From a bacterium (GTDB lineage: Bacteria > Pseudomonadota > Gammaproteobacteria > Burkholderiales > Burkholderiaceae_C): 39,345 nucleotides of DNA. The notes below the pieces were generated by a model. It searched no databases, was not told the origin of the DNA, and saw nothing but the letters and a program-made list of their open reading frames with translations. Both the position numbers and the translations under genes were made by a program. Where the stretch lies: NCBI GenBank assembly GCA_030824555.1, contig JAVBXK010000116.1, positions 1 through 39,345 of the forward strand. The letters run 5' to 3'. Positions 1 to 8,207 of the stretch are shown here, in pieces (position 1 is the first letter of the stretch; each line of letters starts with the position of its first letter).

Positions 1-80
1 GGCAGCAGGTTCTCGCGCTCGTAGTAGCGGATGGTCTCGGTCTGCGTGCCGGTGGCCTTGGCAAGTTCGCCGATTTTCAT
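1..80 (-). CDS. MerR-family metal-responsive regulator, N-terminal fragment (CadR/PbrR-like)
   Basis: The 26 codons inside the window read MKIGELAKATGTQTETIRYY and onward, the winged-helix start of a MerR-family activator. The gene runs off the left edge, so the metal-binding cysteines cannot be seen. An AAGGAG ribosome binding site lies 5 nt before the ATG at position 80. It is divergent from a Cd/Pb/Zn P-type ATPase, and a MerR-type promoter lies between them. Inference: it senses Cd, Pb or Zn and activates the ATPase gene by distorting the long-spacer promoter. Subfamily (CadR, PbrR or ZntR) cannot be decided from this fragment. Confidence 0.9.
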   Translation of the reverse strand, partial: MKIGELAKATGTQTETIRYYERENLL

Positions 81-138
81 TGAGCTCCTTCGCAAAATCT
101 TTTTACGTAGGACAAGGCAGCGTTATCTGGCTAGTCGC

Positions 139-169
139 TTGACTTTAAGGTCACTACAGGGTTTCCAAT
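139..169 (+). promoter_or_regulatory. MerR-type promoter/operator of the metal ATPase gene
   Basis: TTGACT (139-144) and TCCAAT (164-169) are separated by 19 bp, the over-long spacer typical of MerR-activated promoters. Between and over them runs an imperfect dyad, ACTTTAAGG...CTACAGGGT (about 142-162), whose right half matches the half-site usual in CadR/PbrR operators. The predicted start of transcription falls at about 175-177, at the ATG of the ATPase gene. Confidence 0.7.
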
Positions 170-175
170 TAGGCC

Positions 176-2473
176 ATGAAATCAGAAACCAGCACTCCTC
201 CCAGCGTTGTCGACACCTGCTGCTCCTCGGGCTGTTCCAGTTCCGCAGCAGTGGTCCCTTCAGCCGCGAGCAGCCCGGGCCAAGGAAAGCTGTTCCGAAT
301 CGCAACCATGGACTGCAGCGCTGAGGAGTCTGAGATCCGGCGGGCACTGGAGCCTCTGGATGGGATCCGCTCTCTGGGTTTTCAGCTCGGCGCGCGCACG
401 CTGAAGATCGATGCCGAGGACGGCACCTACCCATTGGCGCTCGACGCCATCCGCAATGCGGGCTTCGATCCGCAACCAGTGGCCGGCGCCAATGGCTCCG
501 AGGGCGGACAGGCGGGCAAACCAGCCGAAGGCGACGACCATGGACATGGTTTTGCAGGCGGCATCTCCCGGCTGGTAGCCGCGCTGGTGTTCGCCACGGG
601 GGCTGAGGTACTTTCGTTCTTCGCTCCCGACCAGATGGCCTGGAAGGTGGCCGGCATGGCGATTGCCGCTCTGGCCATCTGGCTGGCCGGGATCGACACA
701 TACAAAAAAGGCATTGCGGCGCTGCTGCGCGGCAAGCTGAACATCAATGCGCTGATGTCGGTGGCCGTGACCGGCGCATTCCTCATTGGTCAGTGGCCAG
801 AAGCCGCGATGGTGATGGCTCTGTACGCGATTGCGGAGCTCATCGAAGCCAAGGCAGTGGACAGGGCCCGAAACGCTATCAAGGGCTTGCTGGAACTGGC
901 GCCCGAAGAGGCTTTGGTACTAGGCACCAACGGAGCATGGACCGCTACACCGGTGGCTTCGGTGGCCATTGGAGCGACCGTGCGCATCAAGCCGGGCGAA
1001 CGCGTGCCGCTGGACGGAAAGGTGACCAAGGGCAATGGCGCCATCAACCAGGCCCCCGTGACTGGCGAGAGCATCCCCGTGGACAAGGCACCTGGCGACC
1101 AGGTGTTCGCCGGCACGATCAACGAGACCGGTGAACTGGAGTTCGAGGTCACCGCCTTGTCCAGCAACACCACCCTCGCCAGGATCATCCAGGCCGTTGA
1201 GCAGGCGCAAGGCACACGTGCACCAACACAGCGCTTTGTCGATCGGTTCGCCTCCATCTACACCCCTGCAGTCTTCGCCATTGCCGTCGCGGTGGCGGTC
1301 CTCACTCCTTTCCTGATGGGACTTACTTGGCTGGAGGCGCTCTACAAGGCCTTGGTGCTGTTGGTGATCGCCTGCCCATGCGCTCTGGTCATTTCCACGC
1401 CGGTCACGGTGGTCAGCGGATTGGCCGCGGGAGCGCGCCGTGGGATCTTGATCAAGGGCGGAACCTACTTGGAAGATGCCCGGCTTCTGAAGGCGGTGGC
1501 GCTGGACAAGACCGGCACCATCACCGAAGGCAAACCCAAGCTGGTGAAGTGGCAGGTTTGGGGTGCCGGTGATGAGGCAGCAGTCCAGCAAATGGCTGCC
1601 AGCCTGGCGGCTCGCTCCGATCACCCGGTTTCAAAGGCGATTGTCCAGGGCTTGGATGTAAAGGGCCCAGAAGCAGAAAGCTTCAAGGCCTTGCCTGGGC
1701 GCGGCGTCGAAGCCGTGGTCAATGGTGTGCGCTTGATGCTGGGCAATCACCGTCTGATCCATGAGCAAGGACTGTGCGGTCCGGAGCTGGAGGCGGAGCT
1801 GGCCACCCACGAAAAGCAAGGCCGCACGGTCACCCTCCTGGCGGACGAATCGCGCGTCCTGGCGCTGTTTGCGGTAGCGGACACCATCCGCGAGACCTCC
1901 AAGCAGGCCATCGCCGACCTCAAGGCGCTGGGAGTGACCTCGGTGATGCTTACGGGTGACAACACGGCCACGGCAAAGGCCATCGCTGCCCAGGCCGGCA
2001 TTGATGATGCCCGTGGGGATCTGCTGCCCGAAGCCAAGCTCGATGCCATCAAGGAAATGCAAAAGCGCTATGGCGCCACCGGCATGACCGGCGACGGCAT
2101 CAACGATGCGCCGGCGCTGGCGCAGGCCGACATCGGTTTTGCCATGGGTGCGGCGGGAACTGACACGGCCATGGAAGCGGCGGATGTGGTCATCATGAAC
2201 GATGACCTTCAGCGCGTCGCCGAAACAGTGCGTCTATCCAAGCGCACCCACGCCATTCTCTGGCAGAACATCACCCTGGCACTGGGCATCAAGAGCGTCT
2301 TCCTGGTGATGGCGGTCGTTGGCACGGCTACCATGTGGATGGCGGTCTTCGCGGACATGGGAGCGAGCTTGCTGGTGGTAGCTAACGGACTGCGTCTGCT
2401 TCGCGGTACACGGGTGGATCCAGCCGCCAAGCCAAGCCGCTCAGAAACCAAGGAGCATGCGCATCCCCACTGA
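176..2473 (+). CDS. cadA: Heavy-metal-translocating P1B-type ATPase (Cd2+/Pb2+/Zn2+ efflux)
   Basis: A 765-residue P-type ATPase that pumps divalent soft metals out across the inner membrane. A Cys-rich N-terminus (TCCSSGC near residue 15) is followed by an HMA-like metal-binding domain whose motif is MDCSAEE (C47). A His-rich linker (HGHG) leads into the membrane core with the CPC metal site at 400-402 and the phosphorylated Asp of DKTGT at 444. The MLTGD and TGDGINDAPAL hinge motifs follow, and the C-terminus is His-rich (HAHPH). Length and order fit CadA/ZntA/PbrA. CPC plus the MDCxxEE type of HMA argues for Cd/Pb/Zn rather than Cu. No Shine-Dalgarno precedes the ATG and the promoter -10 box ends 6 nt upstream, so the mRNA may be leaderless. 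The downstream flank is transposon debris. Confidence 0.95.
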   Translation: MKSETSTPPSVVDTCCSSGCSSSAAVVPSAASSPGQGKLFRIATMDCSAEESEIRRALEPLDGIRSLGFQLGARTLKIDAEDGTYPLALDAIRNAGFDPQPVAGANGSEGGQAGKPAEGDDHGHGFAGGISRLVAALVFATGAEVLSFFAPDQMAWKVAGMAIAALAIWLAGIDTYKKGIAALLRGKLNINALMSVAVTGAFLIGQWPEAAMVMALYAIAELIEAKAVDRARNAIKGLLELAPEEALVLGTNGAWTATPVASVAIGATVRIKPGERVPLDGKVTKGNGAINQAPVTGESIPVDKAPGDQVFAGTINETGELEFEVTALSSNTTLARIIQAVEQAQGTRAPTQRFVDRFASIYTPAVFAIAVAVAVLTPFLMGLTWLEALYKALVLLVIACPCALVISTPVTVVSGLAAGARRGILIKGGTYLEDARLLKAVALDKTGTITEGKPKLVKWQVWGAGDEAAVQQMAASLAARSDHPVSKAIVQGLDVKGPEAESFKALPGRGVEAVVNGVRLMLGNHRLIHEQGLCGPELEAELATHEKQGRTVTLLADESRVLALFAVADTIRETSKQAIADLKALGVTSVMLTGDNTATAKAIAAQAGIDDARGDLLPEAKLDAIKEMQKRYGATGMTGDGINDAPALAQADIGFAMGAAGTDTAMEAADVVIMNDDLQRVAETVRLSKRTHAILWQNITLALGIKSVFLVMAVVGTATMWMAVFADMGASLLVVANGLRLLRGTRVDPAAKPSRSETKEHAHPH

Positions 2474-2536
2474 GAGTTCGTCAGCGCGCGCCAAGTCCAC
2501 GGTGGGCTTGCGGAGCGCTTACTGAATGTCCCGCTT

Positions 2537-2740
2537 TCATTTCTTGGTTTTGGAGACCTCTTGCGCCACAAGGTCGGCCAGCTGTTTGTGGCCAAAGCTG
2601 GGTAGCGGGCGCCCGTTGACAAAGAAGGTCGGGGTCTTTTCGACCTTGAGGTCGGTCAGGTCTCGCACGTCCTGCAGCACCACGGCGTCCAATGCAGGGG
2701 CTGCGATGTCCGCCCGCGCCCGTTGAATGTCCAGCCCCGC
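2537..2740 (-). pseudogene. Remnant of a DsbA-family thiol oxidoreductase (C-terminal part)
   Basis: About 65 C-terminal residues of a DsbA/thioredoxin-fold protein remain. [16 protein letters not shown] includes the cis-Pro region, and a C-terminal helix ends in SKTKK. The N-terminal half, with the CxxC active site, is missing. The reading frame continues upstream only as antisense of the transposase. The right limit at about 2740 is where sequence recognisable as TnpA on the opposite strand begins, so it is uncertain by about 10 bp. It was probably part of the metal-resistance cargo before a deletion joined it to tnpA. Confidence 0.75.
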
Positions 2741-3883
2741 CTGCTGCTGACGACGATCCTGGCCGATGCGATCAACTTGGGCCTGACCAAGATGGCCGAA
2801 TCGTGCCCCGGCACGACCTATGCCAAGCTGGCCTGGCTGCAAGCCTGGCACACCCGAGACGAAACCTATTCGACGGCGCTGGCTGAATTGGTGAACGCGC
2901 AGGTCAGGCATCCCTTCGCCGAGCACTGGGGCGACGGCACCACGTCATCGTCGGACGGTCAGAACTTCCGCACCGGCAGCAAGGCTGAGAGTACGGGGCA
3001 CATCAACCCGAAATATGGCAGCAGCCCAGGACGGACTTTCTACACCCACATCTCCGACCAGTACGCGCCGTTTCACACCAAGGTAGTCAATGTCGGCGTG
3101 CGCGACTCGACCTATGTGCTCGACGGCCTCCTGTATCACGAATCCGACCTGCGCATCGAGGAGCACTACACCGATACGGCGGGCTTCACCGATCATGTCT
3201 TTGCACTGATGCACCTATTGGGCTTCCGCTTCGCACCGCGCATCCGCGACCTGGGCGACACCAAGCTCTACATACCCAAAGGCGATGCCACCTATGACGC
3301 GCTTAAGCCAATGATCGGCGGCACGCTCAACATCAAGCATATCCGTGACCACTGGGACGAAATTCTGCGGCTGGCCACCTCGATCAAGCAGGGCACGGTG
3401 ACGGCCTCGCTGATGCTCAGGAAATTGGGCAGCTACCCGCGCCAGAACGGTCTGGCTGTCGCCCTGCGCGAGTTGGGGCGGATCGAGCGCACGCTGTTCA
3501 TCCTGGACTGGCTGCAAAGCGTAGAACTGCGCCGCCGCGTCCATGCCGGTCTGAACAAAGGCGAAGCCCGCAACGCGCTGGCCCGCGCTGTGTTCTTCAA
3601 CCGGCTGGGGGAAATCCGTGACCGCAGCTTTGAGCAGCAACGCTACCGAGCCAGCGGCCTCAACTTGGTGACGGCGGCTGTCGTGCTGTGGAACACGGTC
3701 TATCTGGAGCGGGCCACGAATGCCCTGCGAGGACATGGCCAAACCGTTGACGATGCCCTGTTGCAGTACCTGTCGCCGCTGGGCTGGGAGCACATCAATC
3801 TCACGGGCGACTACTTCTGGCGCAGCAGTGCCAAGATCGGCGCAGGCAAATTCAGGCCGCTACGGCCTCTGCAACCGGCTTAA
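2741..3883 (+). pseudogene. tnpA: Tn3-family transposase TnpA, C-terminal catalytic fragment
   Basis: About 380 residues of the roughly 1000-residue Tn3-family transposase remain. [38 protein letters not shown] and the end [15 protein letters not shown] are hallmarks of the family's C-terminal DDE region. The first two-thirds are deleted, so the protein should be inactive. The open frame can be read from 2723, but residues before about 2741 belong to the antisense of the dsbA remnant. The TAA stop lies inside the 38-bp terminal inverted repeat that follows, the normal arrangement for this family. Confidence 0.9.
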
Positions 3884-3916
3884 CGTACTTTGCGATCCGA
3901 ATTCTGAGACGACCCC
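3879..3916 (+). repeat. 38-bp terminal inverted repeat of a Tn3-family transposon
   Basis: The segment starts CTTAACGTAC and ends TTCTGAGACGACCCC. On the other strand it begins GGGGTCGTCTCAGAA, the outer end of Tn3/Tn21-type repeats, and the length is exactly 38 bp. It overlaps the tnpA stop codon. The next 5 bp (GACAA, 3917-3921) would be the target duplication. The partner repeat is not in the window and should lie to the left. Confidence 0.88.
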
Positions 3917-4638
3917 GACAAGGCGCCGAGCTGTTTGCCCACAGGAACAGAGCCCGTGAACGAGACCTTGCGAATCACAGGAGAACTGATCAGGTGAGCC
4001 GACACCTCGGCAGGGCGGCCAAACACCAGATTCAACACACCATTCGGTATGCCTGCGTCCACAAAGCAGCGCACCAGTTCGACACAGGATGCGGGTGATT
4101 CTTCCGGTGCCTTGATGATGATCGAGCACCCTGCCGCCAGGGCGCCCGCGATCTTGCGCACGGCCTGGTTGATGGGAAAGTTCCAGGGCGTGAAGGCAGC
4201 GACCGGACCCACCGGTTCACGCACGACGGTTTGACGGACCGAGGGAAAACGCGCAGGAATCACGCGGCCATAGCCACGACGAGCTTCCTCTGCATACCAT
4301 TCGATATGGTCCGCTGCGGCCTTGGCCTCCATCCGGGATTCCTGGATCGGCTTGCCCTGATCCAGGGTCATGAGTTCGGCCAAACGTTCGTGACGCTCAC
4401 GAACCAGTTGTGCGACCCGTCGCAGCGCCTGGCAACGATCCCACGCAGAGGTTGCCTTCCAGACCTTGAAGCCGCGTTGGGCTGCATCCAGTGCACGGTC
4501 GAGTTCCGCCGAACCTGCGAGCGGCAAATCACCCAGTCGTGATTCGTCGGCAGGGTTTCGCACCTCGAGGGTGCCGCCTGAGGTGTTCGTGATCCACTCG
4601 CCATCGATGTGGAGTGCTGGTTGGATGTAGGTGTACAT
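3917..4638 (-). pseudogene. NAD(P)-dependent aldehyde dehydrogenase, truncated by transposon insertion
   Basis: Some 240 N-terminal residues of a succinate-semialdehyde-dehydrogenase-type ALDH remain. Visible are the PWNFP motif, the cofactor-binding Lys in IIKAPEESP, and FTGSVPVGK. The Tn3-family end at 3916 cuts it before the general-base Glu and nucleophilic Cys (normally near residues 250-300), so no active enzyme can be made. The frame runs about 10 codons into the transposon before stopping at 3880. It follows the GMC dehydrogenase by 48 bp in the same direction. Before disruption the pair would have oxidised an alcohol to an aldehyde and then to an acid. Confidence 0.9.
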
Positions 4639-4686
4639 GGTTGTCTTGAGGTTTACGGGGTAGGGAAGGGTTTGTGTTCTGAACGC

Positions 4687-6270
4687 TCACCCAAGCAACA
4701 TGTCGGCGCACTTCTCGGCGATCATGATGGTGGGAGCATTGGTGTTGCCGCTGACCAGCGTGGGCATGATCGAAGCGTCTGTGATGCGCAGGCCTGCCAC
4801 GCCCTTCACTCGAAGCTGTGGATCCACGACCGCCATGTCATCCACGCCCATCTTGCAGGTTCCCGAAGGGTGATAGACCGTCTTGGCCACGGCCCTTGCA
4901 TGGGTGCGAAGTTCGTCCTGGGACAGCGATTCGGATTCACCGGGTGCCAGCTCGGTGAATCCCAAAGTACGAAGAGCAGGCGCGCGAAGGATTCGGCGGC
5001 ACAGGGCGATCCCGCGGAGCAACGTGTCCATGTCCTCTGGTGAGCTGAGGTTGTTCGCCATGCACACGGCCGGGTCGGCGGCATTCGGGCTGCGCAGTTG
5101 CACTCTCCCGCGAGATACCGGTCGGAGCACACAGGGGTTGATGGTGATGCCGTGGCGGTTCATGGGCTTGCGTTCAGCGTCGCCGACCAATGCGGGCGTG
5201 ACGTGAATCTGGACGTCAGGGCGGCCTGAGCCTGAGGTGTCCACGAATGCACCACTCTCCACCACGTTGCTGGTCAACAGTCCTGAACGCGTCAAGAGGT
5301 ACTGCAAGCCATGGCGCAGGGCCGTCACGCCTTTGTCCGCGTTCAGGAGGGAGATCGGCTGATCCGTAGAACCGTATACCGGTGCAGAAATGTGATCCTG
5401 AAAGTTGGCGCCAACACCAGGCAGATCACGCAGAACGGGAATGCCCATGCTCTGAAGATGATCGCCAGGCCCGATGCCTGAGAGCATGAGCAGCTTGGGC
5501 GTCGCCAGCGCACCCGCGGCCAGCACGACTTCCTGGTGAGCGACGGCTTCTTGCATAGCGCCATTGGCTGTGCGGAAGACGACCCCGTGAGCGCGACCAT
5601 CTTTGAGCGAAATGCGAACGACCTCGCAACCGGTCAACACCTCCAGCAAAGGACTTCCCTTCACGGGGTTCAGATAGGTCACCGCGGCCGATCCTCGCCG
5701 ACCAGAGAACGTGGTCGTCTGAAAGAAGCCTGCACCATCCTGTGCGGATCCGTTGAAGTCGTCGGTGTGAGGGATGCCGCATTGCTGTGCGGCCCGGACA
5801 AACGCCCGGCTCAAAGGGTGGGTGTAGCTGAGGTCCGAAACCTTCAGAGGACCTTCTGTCCCGTGCAAATCGTTCGCGAGGCGCTCATTTCCCTCGGAGC
5901 GCCGGAAGTAGGGAAGCACTTCGTCATGCCCCCAACCGTGGCATCCCAGGTCACGCCATTGGTCGTAGTCCTGGGCCTGGCCACGGATATAGATCATCGC
6001 GTTGATCGCGGACCCTCCGCCCAGCGTCCGTCCTTGCGGAATCGCCAGCGACCGTCCTCCAACACCAGGATCTGGCTCAGCCCTGTACATGAAGGAACGC
6101 TTGGATCCAATCATGCGAACAAAGGTGGCGGGGATGTGAATGAACGGATGGTTGTCGGGCGGACCGCACTCCAGCATCAGGACCCGTTTTCCCGCGTCCA
6201 CCAAGCGTCTGGCGATCACGCAGCCCGATGAGCCGCCTCCGACGACCACAAAGTCAAACGCTTGTTGCAT
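4687..6270 (-). CDS. GMC-family FAD-dependent alcohol dehydrogenase (choline dehydrogenase-like)
   Basis: A 527-residue GMC oxidoreductase. The N-terminus has the FAD-binding Rossmann motif [27 protein letters not shown] is GMC signature 1, and [19 protein letters not shown] is signature 2. The C-terminus has the catalytic-His region [10 protein letters not shown] and the Asn-containing SGNTNAPT. The frame is open up to 6393, but the start is placed at ATG 6270. There the Rossmann fold begins at the usual distance, and the ATG overlaps the stop of an upstream small ORF (TGATG), implying translational coupling. Family members act on choline, polyethylene glycol, 2-methyl-1,2-propanediol or other primary alcohols; the substrate here is unknown. 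It is cotranscribed with the disrupted ALDH and divergent from the CoA-pathway operon. Confidence 0.9.
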   Translation of the reverse strand: MQQAFDFVVVGGGSSGCVIARRLVDAGKRVLMLECGPPDNHPFIHIPATFVRMIGSKRSFMYRAEPDPGVGGRSLAIPQGRTLGGGSAINAMIYIRGQAQDYDQWRDLGCHGWGHDEVLPYFRRSEGNERLANDLHGTEGPLKVSDLSYTHPLSRAFVRAAQQCGIPHTDDFNGSAQDGAGFFQTTTFSGRRGSAAVTYLNPVKGSPLLEVLTGCEVVRISLKDGRAHGVVFRTANGAMQEAVAHQEVVLAAGALATPKLLMLSGIGPGDHLQSMGIPVLRDLPGVGANFQDHISAPVYGSTDQPISLLNADKGVTALRHGLQYLLTRSGLLTSNVVESGAFVDTSGSGRPDVQIHVTPALVGDAERKPMNRHGITINPCVLRPVSRGRVQLRSPNAADPAVCMANNLSSPEDMDTLLRGIALCRRILRAPALRTLGFTELAPGESESLSQDELRTHARAVAKTVYHPSGTCKMGVDDMAVVDPQLRVKGVAGLRITDASIMPTLVSGNTNAPTIMIAEKCADMLLG

Positions 6271-6347
6271 CACTGGCCACCCACCACGACCAGGCGACCA
6301 GAGAACACCCTGCAGACGGGGGCAGAAATGGGGTAGCTGTCTTTCAT
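6270..6347 (-). CDS. Candidate 25-residue small ORF coupled to the GMC dehydrogenase
   Basis: An ATG at 6347 is preceded by AGGA at 6-nt spacing. It opens a 25-codon frame that starts MKDSYPIS and ends VVVGGQ. Its TGA overlaps the ATG of the GMC gene by one base (TGATG). The predicted leftward promoter would start RNA about 40 nt upstream, so this would be the first ORF of the leftward transcript. The peptide has no motif I recognise. It could be a leader controlling translation of the dehydrogenase, a small protein, or a non-functional relic; only the initiation signals and overlap support it. Confidence 0.5.
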   Translation of the reverse strand: MKDSYPISAPVCRVFSGRLVVVGGQ

Positions 6348-6384
6348 AAGGCTTCCTACTTTTGAAGAGGTTTTTGCGATCAAC

Positions 6385-6424
6385 TAGTTGCAATCATCCA
6401 CTTGTTTGATTATTATTGCAACTA
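6385..6424. promoter_or_regulatory. Divergent overlapping promoters with a 10-bp inverted-repeat operator
   Basis: TAGTTGCAAT (6385-6394) and ATTGCAACTA (6415-6424) are perfect inverted copies 20 bp apart. Each holds TTGCAA, which is its own reverse complement and can serve as a -35 box in either direction. Rightward: TTGCAA 6388-6393, 17-bp spacer, TATTAT 6411-6416. Leftward: TTGCAA 6421-6416, 17-bp spacer, GATGAT 6398-6393. A repressor dimer on either arm would block both promoters. The MarR-family gene at the end of the rightward operon is the obvious candidate. The left arm also overlaps the palindrome CAACTAGTTG (6381-6390). Confidence 0.65.
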
Positions 6425-6439
6425 CTTTTTGAGGAACCC

Positions 6440-7405
6440 ATGAAAAATCGCCTGACCAAACTCCTTCAGATCGAGCACCCCATCATTCAGGCGGGCATGA
6501 GCTGGGCGTCCTCCAGCCCTGCGCTGCCCGCAGCCGTATCCAACGCTGGAGGACTGGGCGTTCTGGCCGCCGGTCCGATGTATCCCGACAAATTTGCCAA
6601 AGCGCTGGATCAGCTCAAGTCCATGACGGACAAGCCCTATGCGGTCAACATTCCTCTGTACCGGCCGCACATTGAAGAAATTCTTGAGGTCATGCTGGAT
6701 CGCCGTGTACCTGTCGTGGTGGCTTCACAAGGTGGACCTCGAGAGCACCTCCCGCGCTTCAGGTCAATTGGCAGCAAGTGGATTCATGTGGTGTCCACGT
6801 TGGAACACGCGATCAAGGCAGAAGCTGCCGGAGTCGATGCGCTGGTGGTGGTGGGTGCCGAAGCGGGAGGGCATCCTCCTGTGAACGGTGTCAGCACGCT
6901 GGTGACCGTCCGCCAAGTACTGCGGCACGTGTCGGTTCCTGTGATCGCCGGTGGTGGTGTTGCCGACGGGTGGGGCATCGCCGCTCTGCTGGCACTGGGG
7001 GCTGACGGTGTCCAGCTGGGCACCCGCTTCCTCATGACCGACGAAGCCACCGTGCATGTCAACTACAAAGCCGCGGTGCAAAAGGCTCAGGCTGCCGATG
7101 CCGTCCTGGTCGGGGTGCGGTCACTGCCCATTCGCATGCTGCGCAACCGCTTTGCCCAGAGCATGTTTGACGCCGAATCCAACCAGGTAGATCAGTCTGC
7201 CTACGAAGACGCCTTCAAGGCGAGTTCGCTCAAACAAGCTGCACTGGATGGCGACATCGATTGGGGAAAGGTCGAAGCAGGTCAATCGGCCGGCCTTGTT
7301 GATGCGGTGCAGCCAGCATCGGTTGTGATGCAGGAACTGATTGCAGAGCTCGACTGCGCGACCCGCAGGTTGGCGGACATGGCTGCAGAGTCCGTCCCGG
7401 CCTGA
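6440..7405 (+). CDS. Nitronate monooxygenase / 2-nitropropane dioxygenase-like FMN protein
   Basis: A 321-residue TIM-barrel flavoprotein of the NMO/FabK group. QAGMSWASS near the N-terminus, NAGGLGVLAAG, VVGAEAGGHPP with the His usual for NMO, and PVIAGGGVADGWGIAALLALGADGVQLGTRFL (the phosphate-binding region) are visible. The start at 6440 is chosen for the GAGG site about 8 nt upstream; the frame extends 8 codons further without support. Family members oxidise propionate-3-nitronate, while FabK-like members reduce enoyl thioesters. In a CoA-degradation operon the second type of chemistry is worth considering. First gene of the rightward operon, 58 bp before a crotonase gene. Confidence 0.85.
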   Translation: MKNRLTKLLQIEHPIIQAGMSWASSSPALPAAVSNAGGLGVLAAGPMYPDKFAKALDQLKSMTDKPYAVNIPLYRPHIEEILEVMLDRRVPVVVASQGGPREHLPRFRSIGSKWIHVVSTLEHAIKAEAAGVDALVVVGAEAGGHPPVNGVSTLVTVRQVLRHVSVPVIAGGGVADGWGIAALLALGADGVQLGTRFLMTDEATVHVNYKAAVQKAQAADAVLVGVRSLPIRMLRNRFAQSMFDAESNQVDQSAYEDAFKASSLKQAALDGDIDWGKVEAGQSAGLVDAVQPASVVMQELIAELDCATRRLADMAAESVPA

Positions 7406-7463
7406 GCCCATATCCCACCACTGTTCATTGCAGCTTCGTCTGCACAACCCAGAAAGCAACCAC

Positions 7464-8207
7464 ATGACATTCTTGATCTCCGAACGCATCGGTCTGGTTC
7501 AGGTGCTCACCATGAACCGTCCGGAAAAACACAATGCCTTGAACACGGGCCTCACCGAGGAATTGGTGCAAGCGCTGAAAGACGCTGACGCCGATGAAGG
7601 TGTGCATGCAGTCGTTCTGACGGGGGCCGGCAAATCGTTCTGCGCGGGTGCCGACACCACCGAGTTTTCTGCGCTGGTTCCCGACGATCCGATCGCTGTC
7701 AATCGGCGCGCAGATCTCACAACGACCTTGCACCTGAGTTTTTCCAAGATGTCCAAGCCGGTCATCGGCGCGGTGTATGGGAATGCCCTCGGGGGCGGCG
7801 CAGGTCTCGCGATTGCCTGCGACATGGTGGTCATGGCGGACGATGCGCGCTTCGGGTACCCGGAGCTGCGGCACGGCATCGTGGCCGCCGTGGTGTTGGC
7901 GAATCTGGTCCGGCAGGTGGGTCGCAAGTACGCCTTCGAACTGGTTTCCATGGCTGACCCGATCGACGGGCAGCGCGCCCTGGCGCTGGGGCTGGCCAAT
8001 CGCTCGGTGCCCAGGGACAAGGTGCTGGAAGTCGCGATGGAAATGGCCAGCCGCCTCGCTCAATGGAGCCCGTTGGCCATGGAGACGACCAAGCGCACCT
8101 TCCATCGTGTCAGCGAGCTGCCGCTGGCACAGGCGCTGGACGTGGGGCGCGATGCCAACGTGATGATGCGCGGTTTTCGCAAGACGTCCCAGGGTGCACA
8201 GCCATGA
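7464..8207 (+). CDS. Enoyl-CoA hydratase/isomerase (crotonase family), copy 1
   Basis: A 247-residue crotonase. LTMNRPEKHNALN starts the fold. The oxyanion-hole segment is GKSFCAGADTTEF, followed by GNALGGGAGLAIACD. Glu residues are kept at both positions that do acid/base chemistry in enoyl-CoA hydratases (PELRHG and AFELVS). It probably hydrates an enoyl-CoA or performs a related isomerase or hydrolase step. The start at 7464 fits the family N-terminus; the longer open frame overlaps the previous gene. The stop overlaps the next ATG (ATGA at 8204-8207), so the two are translationally coupled. It is clearly diverged from the second crotonase in this operon, so a distinct substrate is likely. 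Confidence 0.9.
   Translation: MTFLISERIGLVQVLTMNRPEKHNALNTGLTEELVQALKDADADEGVHAVVLTGAGKSFCAGADTTEFSALVPDDPIAVNRRADLTTTLHLSFSKMSKPVIGAVYGNALGGGAGLAIACDMVVMADDARFGYPELRHGIVAAVVLANLVRQVGRKYAFELVSMADPIDGQRALALGLANRSVPRDKVLEVAMEMASRLAQWSPLAMETTKRTFHRVSELPLAQALDVGRDANVMMRGFRKTSQGAQP

Noticed and set aside
920..1624. 234-codon frame on the minus strand across the metal ATPase gene
   Set aside because: It is antisense to a clear P-type ATPase with all motifs; long antisense frames are common at this GC content.
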